Positions 43,628-56,094 of a DNA stretch of 64,000 nucleotides are shown piece after piece. Numbering within the stretch: the stretch's first letter is position 1; each line of letters opens with the position of its first letter. The stretch comes from Capsaspora owczarzaki ATCC 30864. Taxonomy: Eukaryota; Opisthokonta; Filasterea. The stretch covers positions 747,310 to 811,309 of the forward strand of contig NW_011887300.1 in the NCBI RefSeq assembly GCF_000151315.2, read 5' to 3'. The position numbers and the translations under genes are program-made. Under the pieces are notes generated by a model. The model saw only the letters and a list, made by a program, of their open reading frames with translations, was not told the DNA's origin and ran no database searches.

Positions 43628-44565
43628 TCAGACCATCGGCGCAGGCCCGCCTTGCTGGCTTCGAAACTGCTTGTGCCAGTTCAGAAAGTGTGCAATGCCA
43701 GCGCTCAAGTCAACCCGAGGTGAGTAGCCCAGAGTCTTTCTTGTCCGTTGGATGTCCTCCGAAGAATCTGGCGTCAGAACGTCTGTGTACAACAAGATGC
43801 GACAGTCAGTCGCAACGTCAGAATAGCACCCCTTTCCATGGTTGGATTGGCAACTCTCTGCACAGCCGTACCTTCAGTCGCTTGCTCACGGACAACCCTG
43901 GCGTGCCGCCCGAGACCCCGCTCCAAATGTGCGATGAGGCTCCTCAAGGACTCGCGCTTGCCGCTGCCCAGGTTGAACACCTCAAACTCGGCCTCATAAT
44001 CAATGCATCTTAGAATGTCGTCCACGACGTCGGAGACGTAGGCAAAGTCGTATTGTGGCTCCTTGCCGTTCGCGTTGTATTGCACAACCACTGGCTGGTC
44101 GGCCAGGATGCGCTCAGTAAACGAGTAATAGGGCATGTTCGGCTGGCCGTAGGGCCCATACACGTTGGAGAACCGCATGCCAGTCAGGAACAGCCCGTAG
44201 AACTGGTGATAGACTTGCGCAACGTCGTGGCGGGAAACCGTGCTCAAGCTGGGCAGCTCTTCCTCCGCGGTGCCTGTCGAGCTGCTCAGACGCGGGTGAG
44301 ATTCAACGAAACAGGCGTCATACTGGGTTCAGGTTCAAGAAGGCGAGCGGCAAAAGTGGGAGAACGGAACTTACTCGGAAACGTACACAACGCTGATGGG
44401 ACGTGAGGCTGATTGGAACTCGCGGACAACCTAGTCGCACACAAAAGTGAACGGGTTAACACATGACGCTGGTCCATAGAGACAGCTAGAATGAGCAGCA
44501 GTCAATCGGCTCTACCGACCTGAAGCAAGGTAACGAAGCATCGAACGTCATGGCGAAGCTCCTCG

Positions 44566-44615
<50 letters not shown>

Positions 44616-45626
44616 ATTGGATTGTGCTTGCGACGCAAGATGCAGAACGTTGGTGATGACGGCTGCCTTGAAGAGCGTTCGCAACAGCTCCTTGTCGCAG
44701 ACGTCCCCTTTGATCACTCTGTGGCATCCAAAACATCAGCTTGAAGACCCTGCCAAACTTTGCACAGCCGTGTGCGTCGACACTTACGGCACTTCCTTGT
44801 TGGTGAGCTCGTGCTTTCGAGCCTGCCTGAGAGTGGCGTCGGAATCGGGCAAGTAGCCGTCCAAGCCAACCACAAAATCGCCCCGACGTTTCAGTGCGAG
44901 CGCTGTTGCATGTCAACGTCCCAGTAAAGTGAGTCTCGGAGAGTGTTGTTTGCAGTTGCACTTCAGAGATGAAACATGAGGCTGGTTTTGTCTCGGCCGG
45001 TTTGACGCAAAACAACGAAAACCAAAGTTTCAAAAGCTGCGCCAACCGACAAGAAGCAAAAAAAAAGCAAAAGCAAAAGCATGCAAAAGACAATGGGACG
45101 TACCGCTGTGGAAGCCAACAAACCCAGTGGCGCCAGTGACAAGGACTGCATTGCGCCAGCTGTTTGCGCGGCTCGATCCACCCGTCATGGCGTGACGGCG
45201 CGCTTCCAGTCGCACTTCGGTGTGAATCCGATCGAGTGCAGCCCGAGGTGTTTCACGAAGTAGCTGCTGCTTTTGTTGTTGTTGTTGTTGTTGTTGCTGC
45301 TGCTGCTGCTGAAGGTCCTGCTGAGGGTCCTGCTGAGGGTCCTGCTGATGAAGGTGACGAGCGCCAGAGTAAGGTCCAAAAGGCGAATTGTTCGCAGCCT
45401 CAATGGCTTGTACGTCGGCTGGGACATGACTGCTGGGCGCTGTGTGTTGCTCTTGCTTGTGTGTCGGTTCACTGGGCTGGTCTGCGACGTGCATGGCGAG
45501 CAGCTTGTCGTGCAAGAGCGCGAGCTGACGGTGAGAAAAGGCTGCTGTTGCGATGTGTGAAATGAGCAGCATCAGCACAACGACAAGCAGCGCTGTGCCG
45601 CGCGTGGCTGCTGCGATACGCCTCAT
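43628..45626 (-). CDS. Golgi-type NAD(P)-dependent epimerase (UDP-glucuronate 4-epimerase-like) lacking the catalytic Tyr/Lys
   Basis: Six exons: 45626..45104, 44902..44788, 44718..44520, 44430..44375, 44281..43872 (a tandem acceptor at 44284 would add one residue) and 43782..43628, giving 485 residues. A single TM anchor near the N-terminus (TALLVVVLMLLISHIATAAF) implies a type II Golgi protein. The extended-SDR fold has NAVLVTGATGFVGFHS (NAD loop), LKRRGDFVVGLDGYLPD, VIKGDVCDKELLRTLF and NVLHLASQAQS, then a Gln tract where the family has an active-site loop. TGMRFSNVYGPYGQPNMPYY, YDFAYVSDVVDDILRCID and FEVFNLGSGK follow the UDP-glucuronate 4-epimerase order. The usual YxxxK catalytic pair before the YGL motif aligns to PSLST, so both residues appear lost. 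It may be inactive, or the real product differs. The fold is certain; the activity is doubtful. Confidence 0.8.
44568..44614 (-). repeat. CAG repeat encoding polyglutamine in the epimerase
   Basis: About 15 uninterrupted CAG codons (CTG on the plus strand) inside the Rossmann-fold domain, where UDP-glucuronate 4-epimerases have a substrate loop. A second Gln-rich run lies in the N-terminal stem (about 45265-45310). Confidence 0.95.
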
Positions 45627-45660
45627 GCCCTGCAGTCGTGTGCGTGTGTTCGTTTGGATA

Positions 45661-45692
<32 letters not shown>

Positions 45693-46159
45693 GCTGTCGA
45701 CGCGTGGACAGCGAGAGTCGAGTCGAGAGAGACCAAAGAAGCAAAAAAAAAAAAAAAACCTGTCAAGTTAATCAAACAACCAAAAGTGAAACCAGGTTTT
45801 TGTTCTTGTTGCTGGGGAAAAAAACCAAACAAACAACAAATAACAATACCAGTGATGGAAGGTGTCGGAATTTGCAGTTCCAGAAGAAGAGCGGAATGAA
45901 AGAGTGAAATGCGTCAAATGCGGCGAAACGGGATGTGATGTATTGAATCGTGAAGACAAAGCCTCAATGTGAGGCCTGAATGAACGAATGAAGTCGATCG
46001 TACAGTATTGAGCATCGATGCCAACGCACAAGGTTCTCGTGTGTTTGCAAGCATTCGACGTTCCTTGAGTTTCTGTTTATTTTACTGCCAAATCTGAGAA
46101 AATCCACTCTTTTTCTTGTATTTTTGTTGCTTTCGTTTGAAGTCATTTTCCGTATTTGA
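45627..46159. other. Divergent intergenic region with a GT microsatellite
   Basis: 533 bases between the epimerase (minus) and the esterase (plus). It includes (GT)n at 45661-45690 and an A-run at 45743-45758. Both promoters should be here; no motif is recognised. Confidence 0.5.
45661..45690. repeat. (GT)n microsatellite
   Basis: About 14 GT units roughly 35 bases upstream of the epimerase start codon. Confidence 0.95.
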
Positions 46160-47934
46160 ATGATGTCGGGCAGAGCGCATCGCTCCTTGATTCTGCTTGC
46201 TTTTGTGCTCCTGGCCTGCTGCATTGGCTGGAGCTCTGCAACGCAATGGCGAATGTATACGGTTGAGAGCGACGCGAGTGTGTTTATTGTGAGCGGACGC
46301 CATGTTCCACCGTCACCGGCGACGACCACCATCGCCGCGGCTTCTTCATCGTCAACACTGACCGACATCGATATCAGTGTCACGGGTGAGGATCAGCCGA
46401 GCTCGAACGAGGACCGCGTGGGAACACACATCTCCCGCCAAATCCCGGCACGGACTGGGATCCAGCAGCAGCAAGCCATCCGCTTCGACTGGTCTGGCGT
46501 GAGCGTCGCGACGACGGTGATGAATGCGACTCGCATCGTGCTCAGCGTCGCGCTGGACGGCGCAGACAACTCGTCGCAGGCACACTTTGAGGTGCTCGTT
46601 CGCGACGCAGCCACGCCGTTGAGCAACCAGTCCATCCTGTACCAAGCAAGGGTCATTGTGTACAGCGCCAATGCGTCCACAATCGAGTGCGTAACATTGC
46701 CTGTGGACGATCTGCCGCTGCTCAACCCGGCGCAGGTCTATTCGGTCGAGATCAACAAGCGCACCGAAGCGAGCGGCGGGATTGTCTACTTTTGCGGCAT
46801 GGGCGTAGCCGATGACACGATGGCGACCGACAGCCATGAGAACGAGAATGTTGATCATATTAGCAACAAGAAGAAGCACGGCAAGAATGTCGAGATCAAG
46901 ACCGACGAAAGGATGGCAATGACTGGAAACAAGTTTGCCAACCCAAGCATGCATCGCCCATCGCACCATCCTGCTGCTGCTGTCGCGGGGCGGAGGATTG
47001 AATGGCTCGGCGCGTCGCTCACCTGCGGGTTTGGCGATGAAGGAACCGCTCCGTGCGACTTTTCGTGGTACACTGAAAACAATTACCTGTACGTTTCGTT
47101 CTCGTTCTACAGATTTTGTTTTGATTTTCAATACTGTTGCCCGCTGCTGATGTGCGTGAACCGATGGTTTGTTCAGATCACACGGCCCCATCACGTCGCG
47201 CGCGTTGAAGGCTGAGTACCACATCGAAGCGTGGAGTGGCAAGGGTGTCATCCGGTACGGTTCAACACTTTTCGCTTGTTCTGATTGGCTTTGCCGCGCC
47301 TCGCTTCTTCTCACGATCAAAAGTTATCATGTTGTTGTTCTTGTTGTTTCACAGAAACTATGGCGACACTGGCTTTTCTGTTTGCCCCTTCCCATGCTAC
47401 TTTAACCGCACACTGGCCAACAGCAATCTGCTTTGGGATTATGGTGCCTGGGTTCCACAGGCCGTTGTCATCAATCTGGGAACAAACGACTACTGGACGA
47501 CTCCGTATCCTACAGATGACCAGTTCATTGATGGTGAGGCTTTGCGGGGCGAAGTGTTGGCTTTGGTGGAACTTGCACTCTGCTCTTTTCTGCTCATTCC
47601 GAAGACTGACGTTTGGTTCTGGGGGGCTGCTTGCCTATGCAAATCTCGTGGACGACCATCAGGTCTCATTGGCTTTGTCAAGCAGATTCAGACCGCCTAT
47701 GCACCCTACACGACTGACATTGTCTTCTTCCTCGCTTGCGGTCCGATGCTCACTGGGCATCCGTGCGATAACGTCAAGGCAGCTGCAGAAAAGTCGGCGA
47801 CCTACTACATTGATATTCATCCAGCGCTCAACTCGACCGACTGGGGCTGTGATGGACACCCCAACCTTGATGGACAGGCAAAGATGACTCAAATCACTAT
47901 TCCGTTCATCGGATCGGTCATGGGCTGGTTGTGA
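46160..47934 (+). CDS. Secreted SGNH-hydrolase esterase (CE2-like carbohydrate esterase)
   Basis: Four exons, 46160..47088, 47177..47254, 47355..47533 and 47663..47934, sum to 485 residues. The N-terminus carries a signal peptide (SLILLAFVLLACCIGWSSA). Residues about 60-230 form a beta-rich domain as in CE2 enzymes (FDWSGVSVATTVMNATRIVL). The SGNH hydrolase begins at about 278 with RRIEWLGASLTCGFGDEG (nucleophile Ser in the GASLTCG block), then CDFSWYTENNYL, AVVINLGTNDYW (block with Asn) and the C-terminal GCDGHPNLDGQ (catalytic Asp/His). CE2 enzymes remove acetyl groups from plant or other polysaccharides. The pattern RRIEWLG.S.TCG..TEN is specific to that family. All catalytic residues are present. 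A Lys/Asn/His-rich insertion lies between the two domains (about 228-275). Probably extracellular and used on environmental or host glycans. Confidence 0.85.
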
Positions 47935-48112
47935 GCTTTGCCTCACACAAGCACAAACATGCGCATGTAAAAACTCGTGCTCTGGAAGGTGTTGCTATTT
48001 TGTTTTTTCCCATACCATGCGCATTGCTAGAACACAAACCCAAAAAAAAAAAACACCAACAAAAACCCAAAACCCACCAACAAACAAGCCAACAAAAAAT
48101 CCAACAATCCTC

Positions 48113-51100
48113 TCAGAAGGTCTGAGTATCAAACATACTCCTGAACCGGCTGCCAATGTTCTCTACATCGTCCGAAACAATGGGCCGTTCAAGATCAGGA
48201 CATTCGGAGACACCGTCGTTCAGCAGTTGGGTCAAAAAGGGCGCGCTCAAATCATCTGTGCAAACAGGATGACAAATATCAGACCTCGCCTTCGCAAACA
48301 GCCAGGGGTGAGAAGGATGAGCGCTTGCTTACCAACACTTTGGTTGTCCAAATCTTGGAGGAAAGACAGCCAGGCCTGCTTTTGATTCGTCACTAATTCC
48401 TCCAAACCATCCAAATCATCCATCATCGATCGCAATCGCTGCGCAGCCTCGAAGGCAGCCATCGCTCGAAGCAGGGCAGAGCGCAACTGAACAGTCTCCG
48501 TGCGTGGAGGAGGAACGACCAAGAGCATCTGGATAGGTACAAAGGGCAAGCGGCGTGAACGAGGGGATGACTTCCTTCGCATGATCGGCACAGCAATCTC
48601 AACATGAAACGGATTCTCTCGCTTTCTTGTGCGTTCAATACATACCCGCAGACTAATCAAGAATGGTGCTGAGACTTTGCTGTCCGGGAATGCGCCGAAA
48701 TGAAGTCGCTTCAACTCTGCATTCGCCACCACCGCGTTGAACAAGTACGGGAGCGCCAGATTGTGCCTGAAGAAACAAGCATTCGTCAAGTAAGCTCAAC
48801 TCTCTTGCTGCAGTTGCATTTACAGCCGTTCTCTTCGCCCTCTCAAATTGTGCCAACATAATTTCAAACCAGCAGTCCACTCACTGTGCCTGCCTTTGAT
48901 AATCGAGTCCGTTGATCCAAAGAGTAGTCACTTCAAGAAACTCGTTGTACGCGCGTTGCCAGTCTGTCAAGATCGACGCGTGCGCGGGATCCAGAACAAT
49001 ATAAGTAGCCTCTTGACCAACAGCTGCCAACAGAGCATAATCGTGCTCAGACAGCGAAGCCTCGGACAGCGAGGCCTCGGAAATGGATGCTTCAAACAAA
49101 AAACATTCCGCAAGCACTGCTCGACTCAGCACATGTCGCTTGATGAAATCGGGGGCACGGGAGCAAAACAGGTAGGCAGTGAAATCCCCGATACGAACGT
49201 CAAAAGTCGAGCCGGGACTGTTGGACCGTACTTCGCTCGTGCGCATGGCCAGAGCTCGCTGGAATTTCACCGCAAACTGATCGCGTAGGTGTTGCGAGAT
49301 GATTGAGTCTGTCGTCGTGGATGCGGCCGATGGGGGAGCAGAATCGATCGTCATGCGAAGTGACTTGTGTTGGTGAGTGGTGTCTCCACCTTGGTTGTCT
49401 TCCAAGCTAGGTGCTTCGTAGCTACGCTTGACACCGTTCGTGGGGGAGCCTGGGACAGCTCCAGCGCCGTGATGACTGGGTGTCAGTGGGATGATCTCCA
49501 TCTCAACAGGTTGGTCCATGACGGAAGGTGGAACATTCTCGTCTTGCGCGACTTGAGGAGAGCTAGGCGGGGGCGCAGCAGCGGACGAGGCGCTCCAAGC
49601 CATGGCGGAGGGACCAATGTCGCCTTGAGCAGCGACGTCGACGCTTGCTGCCGCTTGAGAAGACAGGCCGCGCTCTTGTGCCACCTTCTTTTCAAAGGTC
49701 TGACGCTCTCGGATGAGGCGCTCCCGAAGTTGCGGAGAGACCATCTCCATGAGGCGCTCGGGAGTCATGTGGTCGGGTGCCGCCTTTGGCTGTTGATGAG
49801 GGAACCAGTTGGCGGCCACATAGACGAGACAGTACGCGGAGCTGGTGTTGTTGGTCAGGTCGCCGCCCATGGACTGCCGCTCTACCTCTTCAAAGCTCGC
49901 GCGGGAAACCTCCGAATCGTTGTACTTCCACCACTCTTGAGATGTTGGATCGAAAATGAAGGCCCAATAGTGACCAAACATGGCCTGTCCGCGGTGCACA
50001 AGCACTGCATGGAGGCGGTACATGGTTCGGGGAGGGATGGTGGCGTCAAACGCGCCTCGAATCTTCATCTCTAGGTTTGCAATGGTTGCGCGGAGTTCTG
50101 CGTGCCATTCAAATGGTTGATGCCAACAGCAAGCAAGAAATTTGGCACTCAATGTCAGTACGACAAATGGCATCGACCAGGGCACCAAACCCCACAGTAC
50201 AGACAGAAACAAGCACGACATCACAGTTGGAATTCAAGCAGCGCAAAGAGACACTCACCGGCGGTGGTCCGGTGCACCTCCACCAGCCAAGTTTGAAGGG
50301 AACGGAGGAGCATGTCAACTTCTCGCGGCTCGCTGACCGCGCCGCCGGGCCATCCACCCTTGGCTGCATTTTCGATAAACCTGCCGGTGCAGCGAATATG
50401 CTCCTCAATAGAGTTGACGCCGCCTTCGAAATTGGTGAGCGTATTGAGCTGCTTTTGAGCGTCCTGCAATTGGCCGCGCCAAATCACGACCCGCTCGCGC
50501 ACAGCGAGGGCTGCAGATCGATGTTCATCGAGGAAGCGATCCATGGCAAACTCGGCCGGGAACTCAAACTTTGAGTTGAGCTTCTCGGCGCTGTTGGTCT
50601 TAGCGTTAAAGACGACGCGCTTGAGCTGAATGCTGAGCACCGGAGGCAGGACTCGGAACCAAGCGTCCTTTTGTGCAGTAGTGACGTGGTTTCGTGGCGT
50701 TCGGAAGTGCTCAATGTCCGTGACAAAGGTGTAGGCATCCAAGGAGTCTTGCAGAGAATGATGGTCTTGAATTGGCAAGATGATTGAGTCAAACTCGGCC
50801 GTGCTCGTGTTGGTGACCTCAGTGCCGTCGAGCTCTCGTGCATAGCTGCGCTCGGTGATTGAGCCAAAGAAGAGTCTGAATTCCAACGCACAGGTTCAGT
50901 CAGGGCCAATAGACAAGACTTAACTTTTAGAATGAACGGAACCAAAAAAAAAAAAAGTAGCTGGGTTTAACTTACCGTTTCACAATGTTCTCAGACCTGG
51001 AAGGCGTTCCAGAAGGCGTGGAGAGTCCCGACCCAAGGCCTTCTTCGGCCCGGTTGAGAAAGAGCTGGGCAAACTCGCCAACATCCTGCTGGGGACCAAC

Positions 51101-52597
51101 CTCGACTTTCTGACCGCTGTCATTGACGAACGAGTTTAGCAAAAGCGTCGGGTTGACGGCTTTCTCCCGCGAGACAATCAGGAGCGCAAACAGCGCCTGC
51201 AGCTCCTTGATGAACGTGAATGCAAAGTCTCTTTTCCGGAGAGTGCTGATGGCTGGGTCGAAATCGCGCAACGCAGCAATCTGCCCGCGAACCTCCGCTT
51301 GCTGCGTGTCAACGTGAACCTCGAGCACCGCCTTCCGGAACTCGGGGATGGAAAAGTACAATGGCAGGAATGAGTTAAAGTAGCACGTATTTCCAATGTT
51401 GCGGAGGCCCGTCGGGACGCCCGGCTCACGCAGCTGGACTGGCTCGCTGAACAGCATAAGATTGGCCTCGTCTGTGCCATGACCATTGCTGCCATTGCTG
51501 CCATTCGCGTTCCGGCTTGTGCTCAGCGATTCCTCGATTGCGCGCGACAATTCAATGTCGTCGTGCTCCATTCCCTTGCCGCCTGCGTTGCGTCCACCGG
51601 CACCAGTGTGCTGCTGGTCTTGCAGCGAGCGCGAGAGGGCGGCTTGGAGCTGGTCGTCGTCGCCCTCCACCGCCACCGTCGGGACGTGCTTGATCCCTCT
51701 GCCAGTCGTGCTACTCGTCCCAGTCGCACCAGTGCTGGGCCTGGCGGCGGCCGTCGCGTCGTTGTACGGCACGATCGCAGTCGAGCTCGATGACAGCGTC
51801 GGCGGCAGATCAGCCACCCTCGGCGACGTAGCATCCGCCAATGCTGCAGCATGCGTACTAGTCGATGACAGCGACGATGATGATGACAATGACAATGGCA
51901 ATGACGACGGAGCTGGTCCGCCGCTGGTCGAGCTCGGTGCTGAGCGGCTCGGCTGGCTGAACAACACCTGCACTGCTTGCTCGACGCTGCCTCCGTGCCG
52001 CTATAAGGGAAGGTGTAATAACACAGTGTTGTTCATCAAGATCAAGATCAGCATCAGCAATCACAAGAGGGAGGTGGGGAAAAGGCGAGAGGAAATGGGC
52101 TCAGATCAGCTCAAGTTTCTCAGAAACACAGCGAAATACCCAAAAGTGTCCGAATTCAGAGCACAAAATGTCGCCTAGTTTGTTCTGTGCCTTTGCTTAT
52201 GGAAGATGACGACCAACAAGACCTCGAACAGCAGGACACGCTGAGCTGTTGTTTGGCTGTTTTCGAGCTAAACTGTATGGCTTTTGATACGTTTCAACCA
52301 CAATCACCCGCTCCACCCCTTCCGTCCACTCGATTCGAGTGCATTTTGGCTGCTAGTTGATTCAAGCTTGCCAAAAGTCTCTCCCTCTCTCTCTCGCTCT
52401 CTCTCTGCGCTGCTAAGCTGCGAACGATTGGAAAACGATTGTCTGAAACAGTTTTTCGGCTCGTTCCCCCGTTCTCTCTTCGCTGTTGAGGCTTTTGTTG
52501 AATGCGGCGGTACCTGGAGGTACTGGCGCGCATCGTCTGCAGTGATGTGTGGACAGAACTCCATCATCTCCGCGACGCGGGCTGCCAAATCATCCAT
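48113..52597 (-). CDS. Ubiquitin carboxyl-terminal hydrolase, USP25/USP28 type
   Basis: Six exons sum to 1,171 residues: 52597..52514, 52000..50976, 50875..50259, 50097..48885, 48766..48333 and 48255..48113. Residues 1-45 (MDDLAARVAEMMEFCPHITA, then RHGGSVEQAVQVLFSQPS across the first intron) form a UBA-like domain. Ubiquitin-interacting-like segments follow at about 140-180 (DDQLQAALSRSLQDQ and DDIELSRAIEESL). The USP core begins GVPTGLRNIGNTCYFNSFL (catalytic Cys about 233) and continues QQDVGEFAQLFLNRAEE, LPPVLSIQLKRVVFN and a long helical arm insertion typical of USP25/28. It then has the His box GQAMFGHYWAFIFD with WWKYNDSEV. The C-terminal ~450 residues correspond to the family's C-terminal domain. 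The enzyme removes ubiquitin from proteins. Catalytic residues are intact. Confidence 0.92.
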
Positions 52598-52958
52598 GAT
52601 CACGAAAACAAAAAAATTCAGACTGAGCTCAACGCCTCGATTTGGGACGAACAAAGGGTTTTGTATGCATGTCGAAGAGCAACCACAGTGATCACCATTG
52701 AACATCGGTAAGGTCGTTCGTTATAGTTTGTTTGCAGTTTTTCAATGTTTCAATTCCCATTTCTCAGACTGTCCTTGTTCCATTTGATGATCAAAGTGGG
52801 TTTTGTGTTGTATGGAAATCCCATTGCAATGAAATATCGAGCTGGGGGTTTGAATCACTTGACAATATGTCGCTTTTATCTGCTGAATGTTCATTGATGC
52901 GACTATTCTCAGAATTTTGTTTGCCACTCCTTCATTTTGACTTCCATTTTGGGTTGAC
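52598..52958. other. Divergent promoter region of the USP and SET genes
   Basis: 361 bases between start codons on opposite strands, presumably a shared promoter. No TATA box or other motif is recognised and there is no credible ORF. Confidence 0.5.
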
Positions 52959-55900
52959 ATGTCTCGATTTGTCGAGGTCGAGCGGCAGATCAGCGCCGTG
53001 CTTGAGGCCAGCAGATCGAATGCCAAACACGACAATAACGAGAGCAATGATGATGATGATGATGCCTGCCAGACGGCGATGGCGAGCATGGTCGCTGCAG
53101 CGAGCGCTCTGCTGGGAGCAAAGCGAAACGCCATCAGCACCGCGCGCGCAGCTGCTTCGACCGCGTCCGCCGCCTCTGCAGGGATTTCGAGCACGTGGAA
53201 TGCAGATCTACTGGCCGCGCTGGCCGAGGACGACGAGCTGGCCTTCTTGGAGCACGTTGAGGCGCAGCAAGGTCAGGTCGCAGTTCGCGCGCTCCGTGTC
53301 TGCGCTTGGCGTGCGCGCCAGACCGGCCCGTTCAAGCAGGACGTTGATGCACACCTTGCCTTGCAAATCGAAGCCTCGGAGCGGCGGTGGAGCGAACTCG
53401 AGCAACCCGCGGTCGCACGTGTGCCGGCCATCTGTGCAGTTGCAATGCAACGTCAAGTCTATGCTCAGCTCGTGAATACTGCTCGAGAGCACTTGGGATT
53501 GTCAGCAAGCACGTTGCCAAGCGATCGGGAATGGCTGGCAACGCTGGACAATGTCGGACTGCTGGACGACGTACCGGACGTTGCCGCCACTGCTCAGCTG
53601 GGAACGTTGCAGCCGTGGCTGGACACTCGCATCGATAGGACACTCGCTTGGATGGATTTGAATACGGAAAAGCTGTTTGTGGAAGACTTGCCATGTGTGC
53701 AATGGAGCATTCCGGACGCCGTGCGCGTTACTCTGCCACGCATCCTGACGTGCCATGGCAGCGACGCGCTGGTCGCCGAGCAACGTCTTCAAGTATGTAG
53801 TGTGTGTGTGTGTGCCAGTCGAGCACGAACGTTGCTTGTGTCTGTTGTTCCTCCCGCTCGCTTTGTGTTGCTTGTGTCTCACCCCTTCCTCATCATTCTC
53901 GTCCGTTTGAAGCTGCTGATGACAGGCCCTTGCCCGCGCTCCTTTCTCTACTCTAAAAACGCAGACCACACCTCATCCATGACGCCGGTGGTGCTGGCCA
54001 TCCTGGAGAGCCTGCGCTTGATGCGAATGACTGCAGACGAGGTTTGTGCACCAAGCGTTTTTTGCTTTTGACGTTGCTCCGCTTTGTCTCAAGTTCATCT
54101 TGTCATCATTCCTGACATTGTTATCATTGTGCAGGTCTACTTTGAAAATCAACTGGAGCATTGTCGAACCACTTTGACGCTACAAGGCGGCACGTTTGAT
54201 GGTTGCGCCGTCTCCATCCTGAATCTCAGCAACGAGCGACAAGCCGTGACATCGCTTGTGCAGCTCTGCAATACCATGATGGCTGCGACGACCGCCCCTG
54301 CGAGCGCTACATTCGTTCAAGTACCCGACCATGTGGCAAAATACATTGAGCTGGTTCATTCCACCTATGAACATTTGCGGAATCGCGCATACGAGTACTG
54401 GACTGCCGTGATTGGCACTCGTCCCGCCGCTCTTGAATCACGGAAGATTGGCGATAGTGAGTTCTTACGTTCTGAACCGACTTTAATGTTTGCACCAACT
54501 CGATCTCATTCTATTTCATGACGCAGTCGTTGACAAACCGCATACAGACCTCTTGCAGTGGCTGCACAACGCCGGGATGACTTCAATTGCGGAAAATCAT
54601 CTGAGCATTGCCGATTTCGAGCACACTGGGCGTGGAGTGCTGGCGAACGAACGCATCGAAGCTGGTGTTGAAGTGCTGCATTTGCCTCAGCACCTTCTCA
54701 TCAACATTCACGTTGCATTGGACGAATCCCACCCAATCGGCCGAGTCCTATCAGACCTGCGGGACGAGTATGACGACGACACGCTGCTGCTGCTTTACGT
54801 TCTGCACGAAAAGCTTGTCGCTGGGTCGGCCTCGCGCTGGGCACCGTTCTTTGAAACATTGCCTGCGACGTACAACTCGCCGCTGCTCTTCCATGTGACT
54901 GAGCTGCTGGAGCTGGAAGGCACGCGTCTCATTGATGAAACGTTCGAGATCAAAGATGGCCTCCGCGTCTTGCACGAGTCGCTGGGTCCGCTCGCTGAGG
55001 CGTACCCTGCTCTTTTCCCCACCGACGCGTTTACGTACGAAAACTTGCTGTGGGTGCGAGCTATGATTGACAGTCGAGCCATGAAGCTGCCTGTTCCGGC
55101 TGCTGCTGCTGCTGTTGCTGCTGCGGCTCCTGAGGACGCCACTGAAACCCCCTTCGTGGCCAACCTCATCCCGTTCGTTGACATGATCAACCACGAGGAG
55201 CATTCGCACATTTCGGTTCGTCGATATGACACGTCGGCCAAGGCACTTGTGCTGACCACGCTCGGAGCTTGTGCAGCTGGCACCCAGCTCTCGCTTCATT
55301 ACAGCACGCTGCCTTCCTGGCAGCAGCTGCTGTACTATGGCATGCTGAGCACTGAGTTGAACCCCCTCACTGTCACCGTTGACGTCTACTTTACTGCCAA
55401 TAATCCGGACGAAAGTTCATCAGACGCGGACACAGCCCCTGCTGCTGTTGTTGATGACGAGGAGGGCGGTGATGATGAGTCAGACACTGCCATGGACGAA
55501 TTGGACGCCGACTTGAACGATGACGAGGCGCAAGAATTGTATGGCTCCTATTTCGACCAGGGTCCGATCGCCAAGTGGATGGACGAGCACTTTTTGCCGC
55601 GCACTCACACGCTTGCGCGTGGGATGCATTCGTCGCTCCTCCTCCCATGTGTCTGTGCGACAGTCCTGTCCGCTGAAGAATTTGAGGCTGTGCGTGAAGA
55701 AACGCTGACTTTGCTGGCGCTGCAGAGCGAGTCAGAGCACAACGAGGCTGCCAACCAACTCTTGCGCCGCCAAGTGGCCCTTGACGCCTTGTCGAACGTA
55801 TCCGAAGACGTGCGAACGCGAGCTACCGAATCGATTGCGAGCGTTTTGACAGAGTTGATGGAAGCGTTTGGCACGACCGCTGAAGAGGACTCGGAATTGT

Positions 55901-56094
55901 TGGCCGACAGCGCTCAAACCGACGACAGCGAAATGCTCAGCGTGAATCGAACGCTGGCTATTCGGTACCGTCGGGGTATCAAGCTCGTCATTGCAGACAA
56001 TCTCGACAAGGCCAACCGCGGTGATTTCGGAGCCTCTGCTTACACGTATGCTGAAGAGGATGGCAATGTGTGTGATTACGGCGAGTGCAACTGA
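52959..56094 (+). CDS. SET-domain protein (SETD3/SETD4/LSMT-like) with an unrecognised N-terminal half
   Basis: The model has four exons, 52959..53796, 53965..54041, 54135..54456 and 54527..56094, giving 934 residues. The first intron is uncertain: its bases are also open in frame, and the chosen donor (gtagtg) was picked on phase. The later introns are clear. Residues 1-410 match nothing I know; they are helical and Ala-rich with an acidic run near 30. From about 418 (LLQWLHNAGMTSIAENHLSI, then FEHTGRGVLANERIEAG) a RuBisCO-LSMT-type SET domain follows with ANLIPFVDMINHEEHSHISV (about 630) and LSLHYSTLPSWQQLLYYG. A substrate-binding-like C-terminal domain, with an acidic insertion, comes after. 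Known relatives methylate lysine or histidine, for example of actin. The N-terminal half could in principle be a separate gene, but the phases and absence of a stop favour one protein. Confidence 0.75.
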
